DNA of 64,000 nt, from the NCBI RefSeq assembly GCF_036884255.1, contig NZ_CP145605.1, positions 2,170,001 through 2,234,000 of the forward strand, read 5' to 3'. The notes below the pieces were generated by a model. That model did not search any database and had not been told where the DNA came from. It was given only the letters and a program-made list of their open reading frames with translations. The translations under genes and the position numbers were made by a program. Below, piece after piece: positions 17,059 to 24,950 of this stretch (position 1 is the first letter of the stretch; each line of letters opens with the position of its first letter). The stretch comes from Paenibacillus tundrae. GTDB lineage: Bacteria; Bacillota; Bacilli; Paenibacillales; Paenibacillaceae.

Positions 17059-17655
17059 TTAGTTATTGTGACGATCTTTCAAGATGACATCTGCGAACAA
17101 AATGGTCTTCGGAATGCGGAAAAATTGCTCCGCTTGTTCTTGAAACGCAGCAGAAGGCAGCGTTCCCTGATGCAGCCATTTGCGGAAGGTGCCGGGGTGA
17201 ACCCCGATCCAGTGGCTGACATCTGTCACCGACAAATCATGGACCATGCACAAGCCTGTCAAGATACGGTTACTTACCGGGGAACGGGTCACCGTACGCT
17301 TCATGAAACGGGAAGGCTCGGGTTGACAAATGACCGGACTTTGACGCACAACCTCTTCATTAAAAAGAATGTGTCGTGGATATCCAAGTAATTGACAAGC
17401 CTTGTCCAAATTGGTACTGCCGGGTATCCGCCCTTCATACACCCACGCGCTTACACTGCGTGAAGAGATGGACAAGTCTTCAGCGAGCTGGGACAACTTA
17501 ATATCATTGGCCATCAGCACGGCTAGAAGAACACGGTTGCGAATTTGACAGCGTGTCGGTTTACGGAACCGTTTGACACGGACGCCTTTTCCCAAATATT
17601 TACGGTTGATCAGAGACCACGCCTGGATGGAATGTTGTTCTGGTTGATTAGGCAT
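17059..17655 (-). CDS. DNA-binding protein with two tandem XRE-like HTH domains
   Basis: Protein of 198 residues that I do not recognise as a named family. It contains two related segments of about 61 residues (39-99 and 129-189), each beginning (S)NR-hydrophobic-L and ending with a (H/T)ILF motif after an LGYPR/FRIPK turn. Each holds a helix-turn-helix: LSQLAEDLSISSRSVSAWVYEG and VTDVSHWIGVHPGTFRKWLHQG. The first half is preceded by a basic stretch (RKYLGKGVRVKRFRKP). ATG 17655 follows CGGAGGAAA. It is monocistronic, and its target is unknown. Confidence 0.75.
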   Translation of the reverse strand: MPNQPEQHSIQAWSLINRKYLGKGVRVKRFRKPTRCQIRNRVLLAVLMANDIKLSQLAEDLSISSRSVSAWVYEGRIPGSTNLDKACQLLGYPRHILFNEEVVRQSPVICQPEPSRFMKRTVTRSPVSNRILTGLCMVHDLSVTDVSHWIGVHPGTFRKWLHQGTLPSAAFQEQAEQFFRIPKTILFADVILKDRHNN

Positions 17656-18092
17656 ATTTCCTCCGATTTTTTTAACCAAATACTACAATAAGAGTTGGGG
17701 TACTTTCAAGTGCCTGTTGAACTGAATCGAATTATATGAGCTGTGGAGTCGGTTAGGAAGGAGGAGTTATGGACTAGTGGGTGTGCAAATTGCATCCTAG
17801 TATATTCCTAGATTACAATGATTCACTAAATTTACGAGGACAAATAGAGCGTATTGAATAATAAAGTGATTCTTAAGAACTATTTATAGGACTATTTTAC
17901 TTTTTCCTGAATTTTGTTGATGCAATGCGGTTTATTTACCTTATTTCACCAAGATTATTGGATTTTCGTGAATGGCGTGTATCAGTAATGTGCACAAATC
18001 TGAAATATGAAATCCGCAAGTTTAACTAGGTAGTTGGCTTGTCAAAATCTCTTATTCTTACATATCTTGTAGGATGACTAAAGGGGAGAGAG
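17656..18092. other. 437 bp intergenic region, no gene seen
   Basis: AT-rich sequence between the divergent double-HTH and holin genes. I see no plausible coding region or RNA gene. The only candidate site is a weak promoter, TTGTCA (18039-18044) and ATATCT (18062-18067) with 17 bp spacing, upstream of the holin gene. Confidence 0.5.
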
Positions 18093-18614
18093 GTGGGAAA
18101 CGTGTATCCAGCCGTAAATACACTTGCTGCAATTTCAGGGGCGTTCGTGACGTTTGCTTTTGGAGGATGGGATCAATTGCTTAGTCTGCTTGCCATTGCG
18201 ATGGCTATCGATTATATAACGGGGCTTGCAGCTGCCGTGAGGACAGGAACGGGGTTAAACAGCAATATTGGGTTCTGGGGGCTTGCGCGCAAGGGCTTGA
18301 TGCTAACCGTTATTCTGCTGGCACATCGGATCGATTTATTAATGGGGACGGATATTATCAAAGGCGGGGCGATATATTTTTATCTGGTGAATGAATTGAT
18401 ATCGATTACTGAAAACTATGCCAAGATCGGTCTTCCATTGCCGAACAAGCTTAGACAGGCCATTGCTGTACTTAAGAAACAGGAAGAGTTGTCCGATAAG
18501 GAGTGGGCAAAGCCGACGAATACAGAACATCAGAAGCCCAAATCCGAGCAAGAGAAGCAGGATAAACCTGTGGACAGCACCGATGAGCCTGAAGAAGAAC
18601 AACCCACAAAGTAG
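18093..18614 (+). CDS. Phage-type holin (toxin secretion/phage lysis holin family)
   Basis: Membrane protein of 173 residues. Residues about 6-110 carry three to four hydrophobic segments with the family motif AIDYITGLAAAVRTG followed by NSNIGFWGLARKGLML and a NELISITENYAKIGLPLP end. The C-terminal 50 residues are charged and glutamate/lysine-rich. The GTG at 18093 has AAGGGGAG close upstream. GTG 18102 is an alternative. There is no endolysin or other phage gene nearby, so this is a domesticated or host-encoded holin, perhaps helping release or sporulation lysis (inference). Confidence 0.8.
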   Translation: MGNVYPAVNTLAAISGAFVTFAFGGWDQLLSLLAIAMAIDYITGLAAAVRTGTGLNSNIGFWGLARKGLMLTVILLAHRIDLLMGTDIIKGGAIYFYLVNELISITENYAKIGLPLPNKLRQAIAVLKKQEELSDKEWAKPTNTEHQKPKSEQEKQDKPVDSTDEPEEEQPTK

Positions 18615-18763
18615 CCTTTTTAGATGGTGTATTTCTTTATTTTGCTTGTTCGTCTAGAGAACGTTTTCAAGTATCCTTTCGTAATAGATAACGTTATGAT
18701 ATATTTTGAATACATGAAAAAACATTCATTCCACTATTAATTCACAAACGAGGTGTTTGTTCG

Positions 18764-19051
18764 ATGATTAAACATATTGTCCTGTTCAAAATGAAAGATC
18801 GTTCACCAGAACGCATTGAAGAAGCTGCCAATGTGCTTCGTAACTTGGAAGGTAAAATTGATGTTCTTGTATCGCTGGATGTAGGTATAGACGTGCTTCG
18901 CTCGGACAGATCCTTTGATATTTCTCTGACAGCCGAGTTTGCATCTCTTGATGATCTGCAAGCTTATCAGGTACATCCGCTTCATCAAGAAGTAATTAAG
19001 TATATGAACGAAGTTAGAGAGCAATCGATCGCTGTTGACTACGAATTTTAA
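18764..19051 (+). CDS. Dabb-family (stress-responsive A/B barrel) protein
   Basis: Protein of 95 residues with the Dabb signature: IKHIVLFKMKDRSPERIEEAANVLRNLEGKI at the start and a YQVHPLHQEVIKYM motif near the end. These dimeric ferredoxin-like barrels are small cytoplasmic proteins. Some are enzymes, and most, as here, are uncharacterised. GAGGTG precedes the ATG. The 36-residue membrane protein gene follows 40 bp downstream. Confidence 0.85.
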   Translation: MIKHIVLFKMKDRSPERIEEAANVLRNLEGKIDVLVSLDVGIDVLRSDRSFDISLTAEFASLDDLQAYQVHPLHQEVIKYMNEVREQSIAVDYEF

Positions 19052-19091
19052 TTTGCGTATCTCATTAAGAAGCGACTAAAGGAGAGCGGGC

Positions 19092-19202
19092 ATGAGCGAT
19101 TTAAGAGACGTTATGGAATTTTTATATATTTTTATCGTGTTCCTGATCGCTTGTCCTGTGATGATATTCTGGTTGAAACGAAGAGGCAAACGGAACCGAT
19201 AA
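19092..19202 (+). CDS. 36-residue single-pass membrane protein
   Basis: A short reading frame with a strong ribosome binding site (AAAGGAG, 7 bp before ATG 19092). The product begins MSDLRDVMEF, has one hydrophobic segment (about residues 10-28, including LYIFIVFLIACPVMIFWL), and ends in a very basic tail KRRGKRNR. The topology should be N-out/C-in. It sits 25 bp before the DUF86 gene and after the Dabb gene in the same direction. No family is recognised. Confidence 0.6.
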   Translation: MSDLRDVMEFLYIFIVFLIACPVMIFWLKRRGKRNR

Positions 19203-19227
19203 TTCACTGAACAGGAAGTGAAATGTA

Positions 19228-19683
19228 TTGTACTACGTAAATAAAGAGCAGATTGCCCATAGGCTTGCTGCGGTACCGGAGGTAGCTGAGGGGCTACGCC
19301 TTTCAACACAAGCCTGGGATGGCGGTCTTATGATGGGACTGGTGCAGGAACGATGTCTGCATTTGGCGATTGAGATCGTCACGGACGTCGGAAGCTATCT
19401 CATCGATGGTTTTATTATGAGGGATGCAAGCAGCTATGACGATATTATCGAGATTAATCATGAAGAGAAGGTATTTGACGCTTCAATATACGAAGTGCTT
19501 CGTCAGCTTGTTACTTTGCGGAAGCCACTCGTACAAGATTATTTCAGTTGGAATCGAGGAGAACTGCATCCACTGAGTTCAGACCTACCCGAAATACTTG
19601 AACGCTTTGCAGACCAAGTGAGCGCTTATGTAGATCGAGAACTCGATCCTTTTACGAATCAGGCAGATCGAGGGACAGAGTAA
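19228..19683 (+). CDS. DUF86/HepT-like protein (YutE type)
   Basis: Helical protein of 151 residues related to the HepT ribonuclease-toxin fold. The core is LAIEIVTDVGSYLIDGFIMRDASSYDDIIEIN followed by LVTLRKPLVQDYF. HepT toxins use an R-x4-H motif. Here the equivalent is R98-KPLV-Q103, so the catalytic histidine is a glutamine. No MNT-type antitoxin gene is adjacent. It starts with TTG behind AGGAAGTGA, because the nearby ATG at 19223 is out of frame and stops at once. It probably shares a transcript with the small genes upstream and the DUF4261 gene. Confidence 0.75.
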   Translation: MYYVNKEQIAHRLAAVPEVAEGLRLSTQAWDGGLMMGLVQERCLHLAIEIVTDVGSYLIDGFIMRDASSYDDIIEINHEEKVFDASIYEVLRQLVTLRKPLVQDYFSWNRGELHPLSSDLPEILERFADQVSAYVDRELDPFTNQADRGTE

Positions 19684-19701
19684 GGAATGAGGGGAAGCAG
19701 C

Positions 19702-20670
19702 ATGACAGATATACAGAATGAAGAATTACAAGGAAATGACAAGCAGGAGGCACCATCCGGATTTCATCCGGTTTACATGGTTGAACTGTTGTTTGACAAG
19801 TGTCCGGAAATTAATCACGTTCGTTTGCAGGAAGCACTAAGTCGTTATACGGGACAAGTTCGACTTACTGTAAAGCAACAAACTGCAGTTACGAACAACG
19901 ACAAGCAACCGCAGGAAACGAATTCGCAGGATGAGACACGTACTGCTCCAGAGGCGAAGGAAGAGATGCTGGTTTTCTACCATCTGGATCACAAGGTTTC
20001 ATTCCAGGAAGGGGATATCCCAGCACAAACCTGTATGCTTGCCGCGACTGAGATGAAGGATATATCACGCTTTGCAGGTGCACTTCAGCAAGCTTGGCAT
20101 TGGACAGAGGCAGAACAGGCAGTCCAGGGAGCTACGTATTCGATTCGGATTCACGATATGTTTACTGCAGCGATGCCGCGCAAGCAGCGTTTAGGGCTGT
20201 TCCAGAAGACGTTGCAGGCTGTGCTTGAAGTCTTGCCGTGTGAGGCAATGTATTGGTACGGCAGTGATAAACTTGTTGAACCAGCAGCGTATAAGCAATC
20301 ACAGGAACGAGAAGAGCATCTCTATGCAGCGATGAACGTCAGAATGTATCAGGCTGGTGGAACAGAAGAGCAGCGCGAACTTGTGATGGATACGGTTGGA
20401 CTGTCCGCGCTCGGGGTTCCTGATGTTCAGTGTCACTTCACTGGTCTTGATCCAGATACAGTGGCTCAAACCTTGCTTGGAGCAGCATACTACATATTCG
20501 ATCAAGGTGATGTGCTACAGGATGGACAAACACTGGGTTCCTCGGGCGGGCGACGCTGGCGGTGTGAACACCAAGCCGCACTGATTGCCCCGGGACGGTA
20601 TGTTATTGATCTTGATCCTGGGAATACAAATGAAGATTCTTCGTTGGAACCAGCTCAGCATAACCGTTAA
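19702..20670 (+). CDS. DUF4261 domain protein
   Basis: Cytoplasmic protein of 322 residues. The first 20 are acidic and Gln/Asn-rich, then GFHPVYMVELLFDKCPEINHVRLQEALSRY begins a conserved region. A hydrophilic Gln/Thr/Glu-rich insert lies at about 65-90. VLEVLPCEAMYWYGSDKLVEP and GLDPDTVAQTLLGAAYYIFDQGDVLQDGQTLG are typical of DUF4261, a family of unknown function. ATG 19702 with AGGGGAA is preferred over ATG 19687. It is 18 bp after the DUF86 gene. Confidence 0.7.
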   Translation: MTDIQNEELQGNDKQEAPSGFHPVYMVELLFDKCPEINHVRLQEALSRYTGQVRLTVKQQTAVTNNDKQPQETNSQDETRTAPEAKEEMLVFYHLDHKVSFQEGDIPAQTCMLAATEMKDISRFAGALQQAWHWTEAEQAVQGATYSIRIHDMFTAAMPRKQRLGLFQKTLQAVLEVLPCEAMYWYGSDKLVEPAAYKQSQEREEHLYAAMNVRMYQAGGTEEQRELVMDTVGLSALGVPDVQCHFTGLDPDTVAQTLLGAAYYIFDQGDVLQDGQTLGSSGGRRWRCEHQAALIAPGRYVIDLDPGNTNEDSSLEPAQHNR

Positions 20671-20838
20671 ACATAACGGTGAGAGTATGACCATGAAAGT
20701 TTTTTGATATTTGGAGTGTCAGGTCAAGCCCTTACTGACTATACTGCATCAACAGAGTAGGCATTCGCCCGGGTTAGTAAGTCACAACATCAGTGCTTGT
20801 AATCCGGTACTTAACTCGAAGAAGAGGAGAGATGTTGC

Positions 20839-21234
20839 GTGAAGGAATCAAACAAAAGTTTATTGTGGGGCGCATTAATCGGCTCAGTGGTTGGTTCGGT
20901 AACCGCGTTATTGCTGGCACCAAAGTCAGGACGTGAGCTTCGTCAGGATATTTCCGAAGGTGCGCGTCAGGTGACGGAGAAAGGTCAAGAGTTAGCTGTT
21001 AAGGTTGGCGAACAGGGTAATCAGATCGTATCCAAAGTGAAAGAAACAGCTGACGTTGTCATCCAGGACATTCAGTCATGGCGCAATTGTGCCGAAGGTA
21101 AAGAACTGCGGGTCTCCGCAGTAATTACAGATTCGAATGCGCCAGTTCAGTCTGACAGTGACATCTTGGCAAATGAATCGGACAGTGTTGTTGTAGCTAA
21201 ACTGCCTTCCGATGATTCAAAAGACGATAACTAA
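20839..21234 (+). CDS. YtxH-domain general stress protein
   Basis: Protein of 131 residues with the YtxH pattern: a short N-terminal hydrophobic helix (LLWGALIGSVVGSVTALLLAPKSGRELRQDI), then a long amphipathic helix (about 40-75) and an acidic tail. YtxH proteins are membrane-anchored and often stress-induced in Bacilli. It starts with GTG behind AAGAGGAGAG. A good terminator follows. Confidence 0.85.
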   Translation: MKESNKSLLWGALIGSVVGSVTALLLAPKSGRELRQDISEGARQVTEKGQELAVKVGEQGNQIVSKVKETADVVIQDIQSWRNCAEGKELRVSAVITDSNAPVQSDSDILANESDSVVVAKLPSDDSKDDN

Positions 21235-21252
21235 GCCACGCTTGACATAAGC

Positions 21253-21294
21253 AGCAGGCTTTCCTCATGCAGATGGAGGAGAGCCTGCTTTGTT
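21253..21294 (+). terminator. Terminator after the YtxH gene
   Basis: AGCAGGCTTTCCTC pairs with GAGGAGAGCCTGCT, followed by TTGTTG. The stem is strong, and the T-run is interrupted by G. Confidence 0.75.
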
Positions 21295-21460
21295 GTGTGC
21301 GCCAATCGCGAGAGAGGTGCACTGTGGGTATTTTTAATTGAACCCTATGATAAAATCGGGTAAGATGGTGGTACCTTTTTGCCTGAAATGTCATACGGTA
21401 GGAAGAAAGCACTTGAGCTTTACTAGATATGAGAACCAATTCAATGAAGAAGGAAGCGGT

Positions 21461-22276
21461 GTGTTCGTGCAGCAAGCAATCGCTATATTAGACTCGGGTG
21501 TGGGGGGATTGACGGTCGCTAAGGAAGTGATGCGCCAGCTCCCGCGGGAAAAGGTCATTTATTTTGGAGATACTGCCCGGACACCGTACGGACCCCGTTC
21601 GTCCGAACAAGTTAAACAATTCACGGAACAAATCGTAGATTTCTTGATCCAATTTGATCCGAAGGTCATCGTTATCGCCTGTAACACGGCTACAGCAGCA
21701 GCGCTCGACTATATTCGGGCTAAGGTGAACGTTCCAGTAATCGGCGTGATTCACCCAGGAGCGCGTGCCGCTATTACAGCTACACGTACAGGACGTATCG
21801 GTGTCATCGGCACCGTGGGAACGATCGGCAGCGGCGCATACACCTCCGCACTCAAACAATTGTCACCCTATATTGATGTAGTCAGCCAGGCTTGCCCGGC
21901 TCTTGTGCCGTTAGTCGAGCAAGGTGAATTCCGATCCGAACAGACAACTGTGACGGTAGAGCAGTCCTTAAGCCAGATTAAGCAACAGCCGATTGATTGT
22001 CTGATCCTAGGTTGTACCCATTATCCATTCTTGATGGAAACCATTCAGGAAGTGATGGGACAGGAAGTGAAGCTCATCAGTTCGGCAGATGAGACGGCGA
22101 GAGAAATCAGTACGATTTTGTATGATAAACGAAAATTGGCCAGTGGAAACGATACGCCGGTGCATCAATTTTTCTGTACAGGGGATCCTCGTATGTTCCA
22201 AAATATTACAAGGCAGTGGCTCGGTGAGCAAATCTCAAAAACGCCTGTTGTATGGCAGGTCACGCAATTGTCCTAA
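21461..22276 (+). CDS. murI: Glutamate racemase
   Basis: Cofactor-independent racemase of 271 residues that supplies D-glutamate for peptidoglycan. IAILDSGVGGLTVAKEV begins the enzyme. Catalytic cysteines are in VIACNTATAAAL and LILGCTHYPF. The GTG at 21461 has GAAGGAAG about 6 bp upstream and gives the standard length. The in-frame extension to 21338 is unlike the family. It is monocistronic, with a terminator 47 bp after the stop. Confidence 0.95.
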   Translation: MFVQQAIAILDSGVGGLTVAKEVMRQLPREKVIYFGDTARTPYGPRSSEQVKQFTEQIVDFLIQFDPKVIVIACNTATAAALDYIRAKVNVPVIGVIHPGARAAITATRTGRIGVIGTVGTIGSGAYTSALKQLSPYIDVVSQACPALVPLVEQGEFRSEQTTVTVEQSLSQIKQQPIDCLILGCTHYPFLMETIQEVMGQEVKLISSADETAREISTILYDKRKLASGNDTPVHQFFCTGDPRMFQNITRQWLGEQISKTPVVWQVTQLS

Positions 22277-22322
22277 TCCTTTCGTTTCATTCGTATTCAT
22301 ATGATCCAATTCGTTTTTCTTC

Positions 22323-22353
22323 ATCCCAGAGGCCGAAGGCTCTGGGATTTTTG
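22323..22353 (+). terminator. Terminator after murI
   Basis: ATCCCAGAG pairs perfectly with CTCTGGGAT, followed by five T. Confidence 0.95.
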
Positions 22354-22509
22354 TTATCTATAGAGAGGGAAGAAGTCTGCGAAATATGTCACATGACGGA
22401 CGAGCGGGTGAGCATACATATATAACATGATCAGGATATAGAGGAGAACAGGCGGTAGTAAGAACAGATCGCAAAAGAGTAAATCTCGCTCAGTGAAAGG
22501 AGATTGCAC

Positions 22510-23727
22510 ATGGAATTACAGTGGATCATTGTACAGCCAGGTGACACGTTGGCTCGTATTGCGTCGGCGCATCACATGACGAGCGAACTGCTCGCCGCGC
22601 TAAATCCAGAAGCAGCATCCCAACCTTATTTGCTGGCAGGACAGATGTTGCGGATCTTACCTGGAACAGGGCGGAGATATGCTGTTCAGCCAGGTGAGCA
22701 TGTCGGTACAATAGCTGCTCGTTTTGGTCTGGGCGAAGATGAATTACGGAAAGGCAATCCTGAAATCACCAACGTGAGCGATTGGTGTGGTCGGTGCATT
22801 CATATTCCTGAATCCGGTGGAAAAGCTATAGTCAGGTTAAATGGAGAGTATGGCTTCCGTGAATTACATCGGGATATTGCATTACTGAGCAGTCATTTTC
22901 CCTTTGTGGAGACAGGTTCAATCGGCACAAGTGTGATGGGCAAACCTTTGCACTATTTACGGATTGGTGAAGGTTCGAGACATATCCATGTCAATGCTTC
23001 CGTCCATGCTAATGAATGGCTAACCACAGCCGTTGTGATGCGGTTTATTGAAGAGTATGCTAGAGCCTTTAGTTGCCAAGAACCGTGGTATCGGTTTGAT
23101 CCTCAGCGCTGGATGAAGGAAACAACACTGTGGGTGGTTCCGATGGTTAATCCGGATGGAGTCGAGTTGGTACAAGAGGGTATTGTTAATCAGCATCCAC
23201 ATGCTGAACAACTGCTGGCTTGGAATACAGGGCGGGCTCACTTTACTCATTGGAAAGCAAACATAAGGGGAGTGGATCTGAATGATCAATTTCCAGCTCA
23301 CTGGGAGGAAGAGGCGGCTAGAAGGGGAATGGCGTCACCGGGCCCTCGTGATTATGCAGGAACAGCTCCGTTATCTGAGCCGGAAGCGCTGGCTCTAGCC
23401 GAGTGGACGCGGCAGCATGAGTTCGATGTAGTCGTAACCTTGCATAGTCAAGGGCAAGAGATCTACTGGAACTACCGGGATTTGGAGCCTAGAGAAAGTG
23501 CGCCGTTATCCCGAAGATTGGCGAAGGTATCTGGATACAAAGCTGTAAAATTAGGCGGAAGTGATGCAGGGTACAAGGACTGGTTCATCCAGGAGTATCG
23601 CAAGCCTGGTTTTACCGTAGAAGTCGGTCTCGGAATTAATCCATTACCCATAGATCAGTTCGATGATATCTGTGTGGAGGTTGGCATGTTGCTGGCAGAG
23701 TTATTATCCTATGAATCTAGTGATTAA
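22510..23727 (+). CDS. LysM-containing M14 zinc carboxypeptidase
   Basis: Protein of 405 residues resembling gamma-D-glutamyl-L-diamino-acid endopeptidase I, a cell-wall enzyme of sporulating bacilli. Two LysM repeats (about 7-50 and 57-100, each with VQPGDTLARIA or VQPGEHVGTIA) precede the M14 domain. Zinc ligands are His166 and Glu169 (SVHANEW) plus the later histidine of TLHSQGQE. The general-base Glu is in FTVEVGLG. No signal peptide is visible, as in spore-associated relatives. AAAGGAG is 7 bp before ATG 22510. Monocistronic. Confidence 0.9.
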   Translation: MELQWIIVQPGDTLARIASAHHMTSELLAALNPEAASQPYLLAGQMLRILPGTGRRYAVQPGEHVGTIAARFGLGEDELRKGNPEITNVSDWCGRCIHIPESGGKAIVRLNGEYGFRELHRDIALLSSHFPFVETGSIGTSVMGKPLHYLRIGEGSRHIHVNASVHANEWLTTAVVMRFIEEYARAFSCQEPWYRFDPQRWMKETTLWVVPMVNPDGVELVQEGIVNQHPHAEQLLAWNTGRAHFTHWKANIRGVDLNDQFPAHWEEEAARRGMASPGPRDYAGTAPLSEPEALALAEWTRQHEFDVVVTLHSQGQEIYWNYRDLEPRESAPLSRRLAKVSGYKAVKLGGSDAGYKDWFIQEYRKPGFTVEVGLGINPLPIDQFDDICVEVGMLLAELLSYESSD

Positions 23728-23885
23728 AAGGTAGAGAATGAAACGATAAGAATGTATTGTTCGTATAACAGACACAGGTGTCGTTACGTGGCCTGTACGC
23801 AACAGAGGTTTTCTAAAATAAGATCCACTTTTGGGCATTCGTTGTTCCTTCGGTCAGCTGCTTCGGATCGGAGGAATAGCCCATG

Positions 23886-23900
23886 TGTGAGTCACTCACA
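23886..23900. promoter_or_regulatory. 7+1+7 palindrome upstream of the DUF1232 gene
   Basis: TGTGAGTCACTCACA is a perfect palindrome 33-47 bp before ATG 23933. It could be an operator or a small RNA hairpin. The function is unknown. Confidence 0.35.
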
Positions 23901-23932
23901 TATTATAGATAGTCAGCATGAGGAGGAATCAT

Positions 23933-24190
23933 ATGAAGTGGAGAAGATTGTTGTCATTAAAACGATGGTCGGAAGTGTTCAGAAGACTCCCGCGTCTATT
24001 GCGGGCAAAGGAGATTCCGATACGCGAAAAACTGCTATTTATTATCCCGGCATTGTTATACTGGGTTTTACCTGATGTGATGCCGTTCATGCCAATTGAT
24101 GATATTGGGGTCACGCTTATATTGATGAACTGGTTTGTAAGCCGTGCTGAACGTAAATATCCAGTCCTTCCTTCCGGTACAACATCATAA
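23933..24190 (+). CDS. DUF1232 (YkvA-type) small membrane protein
   Basis: Protein of 85 residues with the DUF1232 core: IREKLLFIIPALLYWVLPDVMPFMPIDDIGVTLILMNWFV, one to two membrane-associated segments, and a basic N-terminus (MKWRRLLSLKRW). The family occurs widely in Firmicutes, without known function. GAGGAGG (23920-23926) lies 6 bp before ATG 23933 and decides the start. Confidence 0.85.
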   Translation: MKWRRLLSLKRWSEVFRRLPRLLRAKEIPIREKLLFIIPALLYWVLPDVMPFMPIDDIGVTLILMNWFVSRAERKYPVLPSGTTS

Positions 24191-24237
24191 ATATATGCAA
24201 AATGCATCATTCTAACGTCTGTCTAGAATCATTGTTA

Positions 24238-24266
24238 TTGCGAAGAGCCAAAACTTTCTTTACAAT
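24238..24266 (+). promoter_or_regulatory. Sigma-A promoter of the HesB-like/yuzB operon
   Basis: TTGCGA (24238-24243) and TACAAT (24261-24266) are separated by exactly 17 bp. It is the only good promoter before the two genes. Confidence 0.65.
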
Positions 24267-24332
24267 AGATGCTGGAGTTTAAGAATGCTGAAATTGTTGT
24301 AACCAGCAATTACGATATAGGAGATGAAGCAC

Positions 24333-24635
24333 ATGAACTGCAAAATCACTCGCAATGCGGCTAAAGTATTGAAACTTGAATTGGACAAGCCTGAGAACGA
24401 AGGCAAAAAATTGCGTGTTGTTATTACACATGCACACGGGGATCATGCTCACTACGGACTTGATTTGGATACACCAAAAGAGAATGACACGGTAGTATCT
24501 ACGGATAAAGACATCGATGTCATTATTGAGAATGATCAACCATTGCTGGATGGCGTGAAAATTGATTATCTGTATCTTCCTCAAGAAGGCTTCGTTATTA
24601 CGAATCCCTCCAAAGGCAATCACGGCGATCACTAG
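24333..24635 (+). CDS. HesB/IscA-like protein lacking the cluster cysteines
   Basis: Protein of 100 residues with the HesB/IscA fold pattern: KITRNAAKVLKLEL, LRVVI..., YGLDLDTPKENDTVV, LLDGVKIDYLYLPQEGFVITNP. A-type iron-sulfur carriers hold the cluster with one cysteine in GGCSG and two in a C-terminal CGC. Here the first region reads HAHGDHAHYG and the C-terminus is NHGDH. The only cysteine is Cys3. The protein therefore cannot bind an Fe-S cluster in the usual way, and a histidine-bound metal is possible (inference). AGGAG is about 10 bp before ATG 24333. It is followed 21 bp later by yuzB. Confidence 0.75.
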   Translation: MNCKITRNAAKVLKLELDKPENEGKKLRVVITHAHGDHAHYGLDLDTPKENDTVVSTDKDIDVIIENDQPLLDGVKIDYLYLPQEGFVITNPSKGNHGDH

Positions 24636-24656
24636 GAGCTTGAAGAAGGGGAAATC

Positions 24657-24878
24657 ATGGCTAACGATATCCGCGTATGCGAAAAATGTAATCACATTCG
24701 GTTGAAGTCAATCGTGCCTAAGCTGGAGAAAATGGCTCCAGACACAGAGATTAAGATTGGATGTAAATCCTATTGTGGTCCTTGTGCGAAACGTGCCTTC
24801 GTTTTTATTAACGGTCGGTACATCAGTGCTCCTTCGGAAGAAGAAGTATTGGCAAAAGTAGCGAAATTCGTCAAATAA
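24657..24878 (+). CDS. yuzB: YuzB family protein (DUF1450)
   Basis: Protein of 73 residues matching YuzB: RVCEKCNHIRLKSIVPKLE, then IGCKSYCGPCAKRAFVFINGRYI. It contains five cysteines, including CEKC and CGPC, in a small thioredoxin-like fold. The function is unknown. In Bacillus subtilis yuzB lies close to iron-sulfur assembly genes, consistent with the HesB-like gene upstream. GAAGGGGAAA precedes the ATG. A terminator follows at 24924. Confidence 0.85.
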   Translation: MANDIRVCEKCNHIRLKSIVPKLEKMAPDTEIKIGCKSYCGPCAKRAFVFINGRYISAPSEEEVLAKVAKFVK

Positions 24879-24923
24879 ACGCTTTATAGATGATACGAGC
24901 ATGATATGCTTGTTATCCAGCAG

Positions 24924-24950
24924 AGAGAGGCCTATGGCCTCTCTTATTTT
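24924..24950 (+). terminator. Terminator after yuzB
   Basis: GAGAGGCC-TAT-GGCCTCTC, followed by TTATTTTT. It overlaps the end of the convergent lipoprotein gene by a few bases. Confidence 0.9.

Noticed and set aside
18093..18614. Holin considered as evidence of a prophage
   Set aside because: No other phage gene, attachment site or integrase within the window.
21367..21375. GGTGGTACC upstream of murI resembles the core of a T-box antiterminator
   Set aside because: No specifier stem, no terminator after it and only about 170 bases of leader. It is followed by TTTTT within a probable untranslated region.
23752..24075. 107-codon plus-strand frame overlapping the DUF1232 gene
   Set aside because: Its translation is cysteine/arginine-rich and non-protein-like, it lacks a ribosome binding site, and the DUF1232 frame is clearly real.
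24417..24446. HAHGDH in the HesB-like protein looks like the metallo-beta-lactamase HxHxDH motif
   Set aside because: The 100-residue length and flanking pattern follow the HesB/IscA fold, and the other lactamase motifs are absent.
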